NCBI GenBank assembly: GCA_026004615.1
Contig: BPJM01000009.1
Location: 82,389 to 146,388, forward strand
Direction of reading: 5' to 3'
Length of the DNA stretch: 64,000 bases
Origin: Planctomycetota bacterium
Lineage (GTDB): Bacteria > Planctomycetota > J058 > J103
Shown: piece by piece, positions 44,918 to 54,633 of the stretch
Numbering within the stretch: the stretch's first letter is position 1
How the letters are laid out: the number at the start of each line of letters is the position of its first letter
Position numbers and translations under genes: made by a program
Notes under the pieces: generated by a model
Told to the model about the DNA's origin: nothing
Databases searched by the model: none
What the model saw: only the letters and a program-made list of their open reading frames with translations

Positions 44918-46126
44918 GTGGTCGAGGGCCTGCTGGAACTCAACCTGCTCCGCTACATCACCGTGCGGGCGGCGCTGGCGGCGCTCACCGCGTTCGCGCT
45001 CGGGCTGGTGCTGGGCCCGCCGGTGATCCGCTGGCTGCGCGCGCACCGGATCGGGGAGCGGCCCGAGAAGGGCGACAGCGCCAGGCTGGACGCGCTGCAC
45101 CGCCACAAGCGCGATACCCCGACCATGGGGGGCGTGCTGATCATCGGCACCGCCGCGGTCGCGATCGTGCTGTTCGCGCGCCTGGAGGCCTTCTTCCCCC
45201 TGCTCGTGCTGGGCGCCATGCTGGCGCTCGGGCTGATCGGCGCCGCGGACGACTGGAAGAAGCTCCGCTCGCGCGGCCGCGGGCTCGGCGCGCGCACCAA
45301 GCTCGCGCTGCAGTGCGCGGTCGGGCTCGCGATCGGTCTGGCGCTGTTCGCCCACTACGAGCACCGCGACTTCGCCCTGCAGGCGGCCGAGCGGCCCGCA
45401 CCCTCGCCCACCGCGCGAGCCGTGGCCGCGGAACTGGCAGCTGCGCCCTCGCTTCCGTCCCCGGCGGCGGCGCCCTCCGCGGCGCCGCCGCCCGCGCCGC
45501 CGCGCCTGGAGGGGACCGCGCTCACCGTGCCGCTGCTCAAGGATGTCTGTGTGCCCCTGGGCTTCGGGTTCGTGTTCTTCGCGGCGCTGGTGCTGGTGGC
45601 GAGCTGCAACGCCGTCAACCTGACCGACGGGCTCGACGGGCTGGCGGCCGGAGCGGCGCTGCCCGTGCTGGCGGTCTACACCGTGATCGCCTATCTGGTC
45701 GGCCACGCCGAGCTGGCCGCCTATCTCTGGCTGCCGCACGTGCCGGGCGCGGGGGAGGCGGCGGTCGCGGGCGCGGCGCTGCTCGGCGCCACGCTGGCGT
45801 TCCTCTGGTACAACGCCCACCCCGCCCAGCTGTTCATGGGAGACACCGGCTCGCTCGCGCTCGGAGGGGCGATCGCGGTGCTGGCACTGGCGGTCAAGCA
45901 GGAGCTGCTGCTGGTGCTCGCCGGTGGTCTGTTCGTGCTCGAGGCGCTGAGCGTGCTGCTCCAGGTCGCCAGCTTCCGGCTGTGCGGGCGGCGGCTGTTC
46001 CGCATCGCGCCGCTTCACCACCACTTCCAGTTCGGCGGCCAGTTCGAGACCAAGGTGACGGTGCGGTTCTGGATCGTGGGCGCGATGCTCGCCGTCGCCG
46101 CCCTGATCACGCTCAAGGTGCGGTGA
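44918..46126 (+). CDS. mraY: Phospho-N-acetylmuramoyl-pentapeptide transferase MraY
   Basis: 402 residues from GTG 44918 (GGAGG upstream). The signatures are HKRDTPTMGGVLI, LIGAADDWKK, ASCNAVNLTDGLDGLA and LHHHFQ, with about ten membrane helices. It transfers phospho-MurNAc-pentapeptide to undecaprenyl phosphate, making lipid I at the inner membrane. A 50-residue Ala/Pro-rich insertion (about 155-195) in one loop is unusual. First gene of the cluster; the stop is 1 base before ftsW. Confidence 0.94.
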   Translation: MVEGLLELNLLRYITVRAALAALTAFALGLVLGPPVIRWLRAHRIGERPEKGDSARLDALHRHKRDTPTMGGVLIIGTAAVAIVLFARLEAFFPLLVLGAMLALGLIGAADDWKKLRSRGRGLGARTKLALQCAVGLAIGLALFAHYEHRDFALQAAERPAPSPTARAVAAELAAAPSLPSPAAAPSAAPPPAPPRLEGTALTVPLLKDVCVPLGFGFVFFAALVLVASCNAVNLTDGLDGLAAGAALPVLAVYTVIAYLVGHAELAAYLWLPHVPGAGEAAVAGAALLGATLAFLWYNAHPAQLFMGDTGSLALGGAIAVLALAVKQELLLVLAGGLFVLEALSVLLQVASFRLCGRRLFRIAPLHHHFQFGGQFETKVTVRFWIVGAMLAVAALITLKVR

Positions 46127-46127
46127 G

Positions 46128-47357
46128 GTGCGGGCGGTGACGGCGGCGCTCGCAGCGGGCAACTCCGGCAGCCGCGCGCAGGCGCGCGCACGGGCAACCG
46201 GCGCCGGCCAGCCGCGGCCAGCGCCGAGCCGGCCCGGCGCCGAGCCCGGCACCGAGCTGCTGGCCGTGGCGCTGGCGCTGCTCGCCCTCGGCCTGATCAT
46301 GGTCTTCTCGACCAGCGCGATCGAGGCCGACCGCCGCTTCGGCGACGCGACGTTGTTCCTTCGCCGGCAGGTGGTCTGGGCAGCGGTGGCGCTGCTGGGG
46401 CTCATGATCGCACGCACCACCGACTATCGCTGGCTGGTGCGGCTGCGCACCCCGGCACTGCTGGTGCTGCTGGGGCTGCTGGTGGCGGTGCTGTTCGAGC
46501 CCGAGCGCAAGGGTGCCCGCCGCTGGATCCACCTGGGCAGCTTGCAGTTCCAGCCGAGCGAGCTGGCGAAGCTGGTGGTGCCGGTCTGGATCGCGGGCGC
46601 GTGCGCGCAGCTGCGCGCACGCGCTGCGGCCATCGCGCTCGGTGACACGCTGCGGGTCGTGGGGGCGATCGGCGCGGTGGTGGTGCTGATCGCGGTCGAG
46701 CCCGACTTCGGCACCGCCCTGTTCATCGCGGCGATCAGCGGGGTGCTGCTGCTGGCGGGGGGGATCCCCTTCTCGCACCTGGTGCTCATCGCGGTGCCGG
46801 CGGCACTGGCCGGCCTCGGCTACGCGCTCGCGCGCCTGGAACACGTGCGCGCGCGGCTGGCGGCCTTCCTCGACCCCGCGTCGATGGCGCTGGAGGGCGG
46901 CTACCAGGCGCACCAGTCGCTCATCGCGCTCGGCTCGGGAGGGCCCTGGGGCCTGGGCCTGGGGCGCAGCCTGCAGAAGCTCTATTTTCTGCCCGACGAT
47001 CACACCGATTTCATCCTCGCGATCGTCGGCGAGGAGCTGGGGCTGGTCGGCACCCTGGGGGTGCTCGCGCTGTTCGCAGCGCTGGTCTGGCTCGGCTCCC
47101 GCATCGCCCGCCAGGCGCCGGACGCCGAGGGGGCGCTGGTGGCGCTCGGGCTGACGGCGGCGCTGGGACTGCAGGCGGCGATGAACATCGCGGTCGTGAC
47201 CGCCAGCATGCCGACCAAGGGTATCAGCCTGCCGTTCGTCTCCTATGGCGGTTCCGCCCTGCTCGTCGCCATGGTGGCGGTGGGCATCCTCATGAACATC
47301 GCCGGCGCGGGCGCTCGCAAGCAGCTCTGGACCCGCGGCCCTGCTGGCCGCGGCTGA
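46128..47357 (+). CDS. ftsW: SEDS glycosyltransferase FtsW
   Basis: 409 residues. The SEDS core includes GLIMVFSTSAIEADRRFGD, KGARRWIHLGSLQFQPSELAK, VEPDFGTAL and PTKGISLPFVSYGGSALL, with ten membrane helices. FtsW polymerises lipid II at the septum with a class B penicillin-binding protein, which is not in the window. A Ser/Ala/Arg-rich N-terminal tail (about 40 residues) precedes the first helix. murD, usually between mraY and ftsW, is absent. Confidence 0.92.
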   Translation: MRAVTAALAAGNSGSRAQARARATGAGQPRPAPSRPGAEPGTELLAVALALLALGLIMVFSTSAIEADRRFGDATLFLRRQVVWAAVALLGLMIARTTDYRWLVRLRTPALLVLLGLLVAVLFEPERKGARRWIHLGSLQFQPSELAKLVVPVWIAGACAQLRARAAAIALGDTLRVVGAIGAVVVLIAVEPDFGTALFIAAISGVLLLAGGIPFSHLVLIAVPAALAGLGYALARLEHVRARLAAFLDPASMALEGGYQAHQSLIALGSGGPWGLGLGRSLQKLYFLPDDHTDFILAIVGEELGLVGTLGVLALFAALVWLGSRIARQAPDAEGALVALGLTAALGLQAAMNIAVVTASMPTKGISLPFVSYGGSALLVAMVAVGILMNIAGAGARKQLWTRGPAGRG

Positions 47358-47375
47358 GCCGAATCGGAGGTGCCG

Positions 47376-48648
47376 ATGGAAGCGAGGCGCACCACACCGG
47401 CCCTGCCCGCGAGCCTCCGGCGGGGGCCACTGCCGGGCCGGGGATGGGCACACCCGGTGCCAGCGGGCCGCGGCATGCGGCACCCGCCCCACCGGTTCCT
47501 GCCCCGCGCGCGCGCCCGCGTCCGCCGGCGCGCGCCACGGGTGCTGCTCGCCGGCGGCGGCACGGGCGGGCATCTGTTCCCCGGGCTAGCGGTGGCCAGC
47601 GCGCTGTGCCGGCGCGCGCCCGGAGCCGCACTCCTGCTGCTCGGCACCGGCCGGCCGGTCGAGGCGCGGGCGCTGGCCACCACTCGCATCCGCCACGCGG
47701 TCGGCCCGGCGCTGCGGCTGCCGCGCGGCCTGGGACAGCTGCTCGCGCTGCCGTGGACAGCGGCCCGCGCGCTCGGGCACGCCGCCTCGCAGGTCCGGGC
47801 CTTCGATCCGGACCTGGTCCTGGGGCTCGGCAGCTACGCCTCGCTGGCCCCGGCGCTGGTGGCAGCGGGGCTGGGCCGGCCGCTGGTGCTGCTGGAGCAG
47901 AATGCGGTGCCCGGCCGCGCCACCCGCCTGCTCGCACCGCTGGCCCGCCGGGTGTTCGTGCCCTGGGAGGAGACCGTGCGGGCGCTCGGCCCGCGCTCCC
48001 GCCGGCGGTGCGCGGTGCTCGGCAACCCGATCCGCCCCGAGCTCGCCCGCCCCCCGCCCCGAGGCGCGGCGCCTGCTCGGGCTGAGCCCGCACGCGCGCG
48101 TGCTGCTGGTGCTGGGAGGCAGCCAGGGCGCCCGCCCCCTCAACCGCGCGCTCTGGCAAGCGGCGCCGATGCTGGCCGCGGCCGCGCGGCGGAGCGGCCG
48201 GCCGTTCGAACTCGTGCACCTGGCCGGCGATGCCGACGCAGCACCGCTCGCCGCGCGCTACCGCGCGTGCGGGCTGCGCGCCTTCGTCAGTCCCTGGCTC
48301 GCCGACATGAACGCCGCCTACCGCGCCGCCGATCTGGCGCTCTGCCGCGCCGGCGGGAGCACGATCGCGGAGTTGCTCGCCTGTGCACTGCCCGCGGTGC
48401 TGGTGCCGCTGCCCCACGCTGCCGGCGACCACCAGCGGGCGAACGCGCTCGCCGCGGCACGCCGTGGAGCGGCGTGGGCGCTGGAGGAACGCGAGCTCCA
48501 GCGCCCGGCCGTCCTGCGCGCGATCGTGGCGCTGCTCGCAGATCCGGAGCGGCTGGAACCGATGCGGCGGGCCGCCGCGGCCGCCGCTTGCATCGAGGCG
48601 GCGGACCGCATCGCCGCCTGCATCCTGGAGGAGACCGAATGCCGATGA
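47376..48648 (+). CDS. murG: MurG lipid II synthase, frame broken once
   Basis: About 423 residues from ATG 47376 (CGGAGG five bases upstream). The N-domain has LLAGGGTGGHLFPGLAVASA and VLGLGSYASLAPALVAAG, and the C-domain LLVLGGSQGARPLNRAL and LCRAGGSTIAELLACALPAV. It adds GlcNAc to lipid I. The frame breaks at a C-run (C6 for C5) at about 48053-48058, near ELARPRPEARRLL. Since the enzyme is essential, an assembly error is the natural reading. An N-terminal basic extension of about 45 residues precedes the usual start. Confidence 0.88.
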
Positions 48649-49632
48649 GCCCCTCGGAGAGCGCAGGACACCCGCTGCCGGCCGTAGCGGTGGAGCCGGT
48701 CCGGCCCGGGGCGGAGCAGCAACCGCAACAGCGGAGGGATTGGATCATGGGCAATGGCGCGAAGATCGGGCTGGTGGGCGTGCTCGCCCTGATCGTACTC
48801 GTGGTGGCGATCTGGGACCGCTCGCACGAAGAGCGCCCCCCCCAGGGTGGCCTCCTGGGCGAGGTGGCCGCGGCGCCCGGCGGGCCGGGCGAGCTCGTAC
48901 CGAGGGTGCGCAACCGCCTGGAAGAGCCGCCGCCGGCCGACCGGATCATCGGACAGATCGACGGCAATGGGCCACTGGTGCTGCCTTCCGTGCACGCGGG
49001 TTCCGCCGCGGGGCCCGCGGCGAGCGGTCCGGCCGGCATCGCCGCCGCGCCGCCGCCCGCGCCCGCGCCGGCCGCCACCCCCGTCCCCACCCCAGGACGC
49101 GCCGCCGGTGGTGCCCGGCCCGTCAGGCGCCCAGCGGCCGGGCGGCGCCCCGGCCGGCGACGCTATCGCAGGGCGGAGCAGCCCGGCGCAGAGCCAGGGC
49201 GCCCCGGCCGCGGCCAGCAGCAAGGGCACCGTGCTCGCACGCCACGCGGTGCAGCCCGGCGACACCCTCAGCCGCATCGCAGCCCAGCACTATGGCGATG
49301 CGCGGCTGTATCACCGGATCGTCGAGGCCAACCGCGACAAGCTGCGCGATCCGGACGTGCTGCCGCTGGGGGTGGTGCTGGAGATCCCGGCGCCGCCTGC
49401 GCAGCCGGCTGCCGGCACCGCCGCGACCGCGACCGCGAGCCCGCCGGGCACGGCCTCCACCCCGAGCGGCCGCATCCACGTCGTGCAGCCGGGCGACACC
49501 CTGTATCGGCTGGCCGCGCACTACCTGGGCTCGGGTACGGCCTACACGCGGATCTACGAGGCCAATCGCGACCAGATGCGCAGCCCGAACGACCTGCGGG
49601 TAGGGATGCGGATCGTGATCCCGGAAGGATGA
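48639..49632 (+). CDS. Membrane-anchored LysM protein, frame broken once
   Basis: About 330 residues. One membrane helix (KIGLVGVLALIVLVVAIW) is near the N-terminus, then a long Ala/Pro linker and two LysM repeats (ARHAVQPGDTLSRIAAQHYG and IHVVQPGDTLYRLAAHYLG). It should sit in the inner membrane and reach into the periplasm to bind peptidoglycan. ATG 48639 has GGAGGAG upstream; ATG 48747 with GGAGGG is also credible. An extra C (ATPVPTPG versus TPSPPQDA, near 49085) breaks the linker. The gene is embedded between murG and murC. Confidence 0.75.
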
Positions 49633-49783
49633 AATGCAACACCGCCCGCCGGCAAGCCCGACCGCGCTGCCCTGCGCAGCAGGCGCGGGGTTGCCGATAC
49701 CAGGAGAGGCGGCGCGGACGAGCCGGCGCCGGGGCACCGCAGCGCGCGCCGCGAGCGGCACTTCGATCCGAGGAGGCGGCACC

Positions 49784-51265
49784 GTGGACCTTCCTCTGCG
49801 CACCCAGGCGGCGAGCAGCGCCAGCCCGGAGACGGCCCCCGGTCCGCTGCCGGCGGCGGCCGGGCTCACCATCGCGACCGCGCGCGCGGTCCACCTGGTG
49901 GGCGCGGGCGGAGCCGGCGTCTCGGCGCTGGGGCGGCTGCTGTGCGCACGCGGGGTGGCGGTGAGCGGCTCGGACGCGCGTGCCAACCGAGCCACCGCGG
50001 CGCTGGCGGCCCTGGGCGCCCGCCTGCAGGTGGGCGTGGCCGCTGGGGCGCTGCCGCCGCAGGCCCAACTGGTGGTCCATTCACCGGCGGTGCCACCTCT
50101 GCATCCCGAGCTCGAGCAGGCGCGGCGGCGCGGGCTGCCGGTGCTCTCCTACCCCGAGGCGCTCGGGCAGCTGTTGCGCACCGGGCGCGGGCTCGCCGTC
50201 GCCGGCACCCACGGCAAGACGACGACCACCGCGATGCTGGCGGCAGTGCTGGTCGAGGCCGGCGCCGATCCGACCGCGATCATCGGCGGCGATGCGCCGC
50301 CGGACGCCCCCGGCGGGGCGCGCGCGGGCCGGGGCGAGCTGGTGCTGGTGGAGGCGTGCGAGTACCGGCGCGCCTTCCTGGCGCTGGCACCCGAGCTGGC
50401 GGTGATCACCAACGTCGATGCCGACCACCTGGACTGCTACCGCGACCTGGACGAGATCGCCGCCGCCTTCCACTCCTTCGCCAGCCGCGTGCCCCCGCAC
50501 GGCTGCGTGGTGGTGTGCGCGGAGTGCGAGCCGGCGCTCGAGGCGGTGCGCGGCATCCCGGCGCGGGTGATCACCTACGCGATCGACCGGCCCGCCGAGG
50601 TGCGCGCGGTCGGCCTGGTGCTGGAACAGGGCCTGCCGCGCTTCGGGGTGCGCCTGGCCGGCGGGCCGCCTCTGGGCCGCGTGGCGCTGGGGGTGTCCGG
50701 ACGGCACAACGCGCTCAACGCGCTGGCGGTGGTGGCGGCGGCGCGAGCACTCGGGCTCGACGAGGCGGCGATCCGCCGCGGGCTGGGGCGGTTCAGCGGA
50801 GTCCGCCGCCGGCTGGAACGGGTTGCGGAGCGCGCCGGGCTCTGCGTCTTCGACGACTATGCGCACCACCCCGCCGAGATACGAGCCACCCTGGCGGCGC
50901 TACGGGAGCGCTACCCCGGCGCGCGGCTGCGCGCGGTGCTCGAGCCACACCAGCACGCGCGGGCCCGGCGGCTGCTGGCGGAGTTCGCCGAGGCGCTGCT
51001 GCGCGCGGACGAGAGCTTCATCACCCCGATCTACGACTGTCGCGACACCGAGGAGGACCGCCGCGCGGTGCGCGCCGAGGACCTGGCGGCGGCGGTGCGG
51101 GCGCGGGGAGGCCGCGCCGAGGCGATCGCGGATGGCGAGGTGCTGCTGCAGCGGCTGCTCGGGCAGGCGCAACCCGGCGACGTGATCGTGACGCTGGGTG
51201 CGGGCGAGGTGGACCGGATCGCGCACCGGCTGGCAGCGCTGCTGGGCGCGCGGGCGGCAGCGTGA
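49784..51265 (+). CDS. murC: UDP-N-acetylmuramate-L-alanine ligase MurC
   Basis: 493 residues from GTG 49784 (GGAGGCGG seven bases upstream); an upstream in-frame ATG at 49634 would add 50 odd residues. Rossmann N-domain VHLVGAGGAGVSALGRLL, the ATP loop AGTHGKTTTTAMLAAV and the Mur ligase C-domain DDYAHHPAEIRATL. It adds L-alanine to UDP-MurNAc in the cytoplasm. It lies 151 bases after the LysM gene. Confidence 0.93.
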   Translation: MDLPLRTQAASSASPETAPGPLPAAAGLTIATARAVHLVGAGGAGVSALGRLLCARGVAVSGSDARANRATAALAALGARLQVGVAAGALPPQAQLVVHSPAVPPLHPELEQARRRGLPVLSYPEALGQLLRTGRGLAVAGTHGKTTTTAMLAAVLVEAGADPTAIIGGDAPPDAPGGARAGRGELVLVEACEYRRAFLALAPELAVITNVDADHLDCYRDLDEIAAAFHSFASRVPPHGCVVVCAECEPALEAVRGIPARVITYAIDRPAEVRAVGLVLEQGLPRFGVRLAGGPPLGRVALGVSGRHNALNALAVVAAARALGLDEAAIRRGLGRFSGVRRRLERVAERAGLCVFDDYAHHPAEIRATLAALRERYPGARLRAVLEPHQHARARRLLAEFAEALLRADESFITPIYDCRDTEEDRRAVRAEDLAAAVRARGGRAEAIADGEVLLQRLLGQAQPGDVIVTLGAGEVDRIAHRLAALLGARAAA

Positions 51266-51284
51266 GCGAGGGTCGAGAGCGGAG

Positions 51285-52280
51285 ATGGAGCAGCGCACCC
51301 ACCGCATCCCCAGCGAGCAGCACAGCCGGCCGCGGCGTGCCACCGCCGGCCACCCTGCCGAGGCGCTGGACGCCGCGGTGCAGGAACTCCGCAGCCGCTT
51401 CCCCGAGATCTCCTTCGCCGCCGAGCCGCTCGCCCGCCACACCACGCTGCGGGTCGGCGGCGACGCGGCGCTGTTCGTCACCCCGCGCACGCCGGCGGAG
51501 ACCGCCCAGGTGCTGGCCGCGGTGCGGGCGGCTGGCCTGCCGCTGTTCGTCATGGGGGGCGGCTCCAACCTGCTCGTGCAGGAGGAGGGCTTCGCCGGGG
51601 TGGTGCTCAACCTGGAGGCGCTGCGCTGGGTGCAGGTGCAGGGGACGCGCATGCGGCTCGGCGCCGGCACCCCGCTCGCGCTCGCGGTGCGCCGCGCGAT
51701 GGAGGCGGGACTCGCCGGCATGCAGGGCCTGGTCGGCATCCCGGGCACGGTGGGCGGCGCCGTCGCCATGAACGCCGGCGGGCGGCACGCCGAGATGGCG
51801 GAGGTGCTGGAGGCGGTGCGGGTCATGGAGCCCGACGGCCGCGTGCACTGGCTGCCGCGCGATGCGATCGGCTTCGGCTACCGCACCAGCGGCCTCGGCC
51901 CGCGCGTGGTGCTGGAGGCGGTGGTGCGGCTGGCCCCGGGAGACCGCATGCGCATCGTGGAGGAGATGGCGCGGCTGCTGCGGCACAAGCGCGCCACCCA
52001 GCCGCTCGGCCAGCGCAGCGCGGGCTGCATCTTCAAGAACCCCGCGCCCGATCGCGCGGCGGGCTGGCTGATCGAGCGCTCGGGCCTCAAGGGGCGGCGG
52101 TGCGGCGGGGCGGAGGTCTCGCCGCGGCACGCCAACTTCATCGTCAATCAGGGGCAGGCCAGCGCCGGCGACGTGGTGGAACTGGTGCGCGCGGTGCGGC
52201 GCGAGGTGCTGGCGCGGTTCGGAACGCCGCTGGTGCTCGAGGTGCGCGTGCTGGGGGCGCGCGGACTGGTGAACCTGTGA
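51285..52280 (+). CDS. murB: UDP-N-acetylenolpyruvoylglucosamine reductase MurB
   Basis: 331 residues. FAD-binding signatures HTTLRVGGDAALFV, VMGGGSNLLVQEEGF and GLVGIPGTVGGAVAMNAGG are clear, and the catalytic region is AGCIFKNP with the C-terminal NQGQASAGDVVELV. The AGCIFKNP serine position reads Cys here, as in the type II MurB group, where this residue is often Ser or Cys. It reduces enolpyruvyl-UDP-GlcNAc to UDP-MurNAc. Confidence 0.92.
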   Translation: MEQRTHRIPSEQHSRPRRATAGHPAEALDAAVQELRSRFPEISFAAEPLARHTTLRVGGDAALFVTPRTPAETAQVLAAVRAAGLPLFVMGGGSNLLVQEEGFAGVVLNLEALRWVQVQGTRMRLGAGTPLALAVRRAMEAGLAGMQGLVGIPGTVGGAVAMNAGGRHAEMAEVLEAVRVMEPDGRVHWLPRDAIGFGYRTSGLGPRVVLEAVVRLAPGDRMRIVEEMARLLRHKRATQPLGQRSAGCIFKNPAPDRAAGWLIERSGLKGRRCGGAEVSPRHANFIVNQGQASAGDVVELVRAVRREVLARFGTPLVLEVRVLGARGLVNL

Positions 52281-52297
52281 GGAGGACGCAAAGCGCC

Positions 52298-53668
52298 GTG
52301 GCGAGGATCCTGGTCGCGGACGACGATCGGTTGCTGCTGGAGCTGACCGAACGCGCACTGCGGCGCCGCGGGCACGAGGTCGATCTGTTCTCCGACGGCG
52401 AGTCCGCGGCACTGGCGTTGGAGCACCGCGAGGCGGCGTACGACCTCGCCATCGTCGATCTGCGCATGCCGCGTCGCTCGGGCCTCGAGGTCCTGGCAGC
52501 CGCCCGCCGCGCCCAGCCCGAGACACCGGTCGTGATGGTCTCGTGCACCTGGAGCGAGGACGATCGCGAGGCGGCCGAGGCCGGCGGCGCCTTCGCGGTG
52601 CTGGAGAAACCGGTGGCGCTGGAACGGCTGTACCGGGTGGTCGATCGCGCGCTCGCGGAGCGGACCGCGGGCGGCAAGCCGCGCGGCGAGGCAGGGCTGC
52701 CGGCCGCCGCCGCACCGCCGGCCCCCGGCGCCCATGGCGGCGCACCGCAGGTCTTCGTCGAGCGGCCGGAGATCGGCGGTGTGGTCATCGGCGCGCTGCC
52801 ACCGGAGCCGCCTGCGCTCGGCTCCCCGGCCGCGGGCAGGTGCGAGCCCCGCAACGGATCGCACCTGCCCGTGGCCTCGCCCGGCGGCAGGACGGGCCGC
52901 ATGCCGCCGCCGAACGCGCGCCCGCGCCGGCGCCAGCCCTCCATCTCGGGGCTCTTGCCGGCGGCGGTATCGGCCGAGCGCCAGCAGGCCGGCAGCTGTC
53001 CCCGGTCCCTGCAGGCGCCCGGGGGCGCCCGCTGGCCCGGCGGCGCCGAGCTGTGCCCCCCTGCCACGAGCCCACCCGCTGCCGGCGGCGAGCCTTCCGC
53101 ATGTGGCGGCACCGCCGGCTCGGACACCGACGCGCTGTCGCCGAGCGCGGCGGTCGCGGCCATCGACGCCATCCTGGAGCGCGAACGCGCCGGTACGGCG
53201 GCACTGCCCACCCCGGAGCTCGAGCTCGCGCTCGCGCCGCCGCATGTCCTGGTGGTCGAGCCGGACGCCTGCCTGCGCAACCTCGTCGGCTACTGCCTGC
53301 GGCGGCAGGGCTATCGGGTCGACGCGGTGGAGGCGCTGGCGGCGGCGCTGGAGCAGCTCGCCCTGGAGTTGCCGGACCTGGCGGTGATCGGCGTGCCGCC
53401 CGGTGCGACCGGCCTCGGCGAGGTGCTGCAGGCGTTGCGGCGCCACCACGGCACCGGCGGGCCACCGGTGCTGGTGGTGCACGAGGCGGGGGCGACGGCC
53501 GACGCGGTGTACGCGCTGGAGGCGGGCGCGGACGTCGCCCTGGCGCGGCCGTACGACCCCGAGGTGCTGTTCGCCCACGTGCGGGCGCTGCTGCGCCGCC
53601 ACGGGGGGGCTGCGGCCGGACTCGGCCGCGCGCCGGCGACGACGGACAGCGAGGAGGAAGCACGGTGA
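52298..53668 (+). CDS. Double receiver-domain protein inside the mur cluster
   Basis: 456 residues from GTG 52298. Residues 1-120 are a canonical receiver (ARILVADDDRLLLELTERAL, Asp in LAIVDLRMPRRSG, Lys in LEKPVALERLYR). A 190-residue Pro/Gly/Arg linker follows. Residues 325-450 form a second receiver-like domain (VLVVEPDACLRNLVGYCL, LAVIGVPPGATG) in which the phospho-acceptor Asp is replaced by Gly. No DNA-binding or enzyme domain is present. It could act as a phosphorylation-dependent adaptor. The stop overlaps ddl (GTGATG). Confidence 0.8.
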   Translation: MARILVADDDRLLLELTERALRRRGHEVDLFSDGESAALALEHREAAYDLAIVDLRMPRRSGLEVLAAARRAQPETPVVMVSCTWSEDDREAAEAGGAFAVLEKPVALERLYRVVDRALAERTAGGKPRGEAGLPAAAAPPAPGAHGGAPQVFVERPEIGGVVIGALPPEPPALGSPAAGRCEPRNGSHLPVASPGGRTGRMPPPNARPRRRQPSISGLLPAAVSAERQQAGSCPRSLQAPGGARWPGGAELCPPATSPPAAGGEPSACGGTAGSDTDALSPSAAVAAIDAILERERAGTAALPTPELELALAPPHVLVVEPDACLRNLVGYCLRRQGYRVDAVEALAAALEQLALELPDLAVIGVPPGATGLGEVLQALRRHHGTGGPPVLVVHEAGATADAVYALEAGADVALARPYDPEVLFAHVRALLRRHGGAAAGLGRAPATTDSEEEAR

Positions 53669-54633
53669 TGCGGGACTCGGCGTTTGCGCGCCCCCTGCGG
53701 GTGGCGGTGCTCATGGGCGGTCGCTCGAGCGAACGCGAGGTCTCGCTCCGCAGCGGGGCCGCCGCTGCGGAGGCGCTCGCCGCTCTGGGGCACGAGGTGA
53801 TCCCGATCGACGTGAGCGGGCCGGAGCTGGAGGAACTGCAGGCGGCGCGGCCCGAGGTGGCGTTCGTCGCACTGCACGGGCGCTTCGGGGAGGACGGCGG
53901 GGTGCAGCGCCGCTGCGAGCAACTGGGCATACCGTACACGGGCTCGGGCCCGGAGGCCTCCGCCCGCGCCTTCGACAAGGCGGTGGCGCGGCGGCGGTTC
54001 GCCGGCGCGGGCCTGGCGGTGCCCGAGGGGCTGGTGGTCAGGCCGCCGCTGGTGCACGCCTGGCTGTGGCAGGCGGTGCGGAGCCTCGGCGGCGCGGCGG
54101 TCTGCAAACCGGCTGCGGAAGGCTCCTCGATCGGCGTCCACCTCGTGCGCACGCCGGAGCAGCTCGCGCAGGCGCTCGCGGAGCTGGAGCCGATGGGAGG
54201 CCCGATCCTGCTCGAACGCTACATCGCGGGTCGCGAGCTGACGGTGGCGGTGCTCGGCGAGAGCGCGCTGCCGGTGGTGGAGGTGATCCCGCGCGGGGCG
54301 CTGTACGACTACCGGGCGAAGTACGACCCCGAAGCGGGCACGCGCTATCACGTCGATCCGCCGCTGAGCGAGGCCGTGCGCGGTGCGGTCGTGGGCGCCG
54401 CGCTCGCCGCCCACCGCGCGCTGGGCTGCGAGGGGCTGTCGCGGGTCGACATGCGGCTCGACACCACCGGCCGCCCGGTCGTGCTGGAGGTCAACACGAT
54501 CCCGGGCCTGACCCGCACCAGCCTGCTGCCGAAGGCCGCGGCCGCAGCCGGGATCGGACTCGGGCAGCTGTGCGAGCGGCTGCTCGCGCACGCCCTCGCA
54601 CGCGCGGGCCGCTCGCTGGAGGCGGCGGCGTGA
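53668..54633 (+). CDS. ddl: D-alanine-D-alanine ligase
   Basis: 321 residues. ATP-grasp signatures are GRSSEREVSLRSG, the FALHGRFGEDGG-type loop, CKPAAEGSSIGVHLV, ERYIAGRELTVAV and EVNTIPGLTRTSLLPKAA. It makes D-Ala-D-Ala for the pentapeptide in the cytoplasm. The ATG overlaps the preceding TGA (TGATG), and its own stop overlaps ftsQ (GTGA), so the three are translated as a unit. Confidence 0.94.
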   Translation: MRDSAFARPLRVAVLMGGRSSEREVSLRSGAAAAEALAALGHEVIPIDVSGPELEELQAARPEVAFVALHGRFGEDGGVQRRCEQLGIPYTGSGPEASARAFDKAVARRRFAGAGLAVPEGLVVRPPLVHAWLWQAVRSLGGAAVCKPAAEGSSIGVHLVRTPEQLAQALAELEPMGGPILLERYIAGRELTVAVLGESALPVVEVIPRGALYDYRAKYDPEAGTRYHVDPPLSEAVRGAVVGAALAAHRALGCEGLSRVDMRLDTTGRPVVLEVNTIPGLTRTSLLPKAAAAAGIGLGQLCERLLAHALARAGRSLEAAA

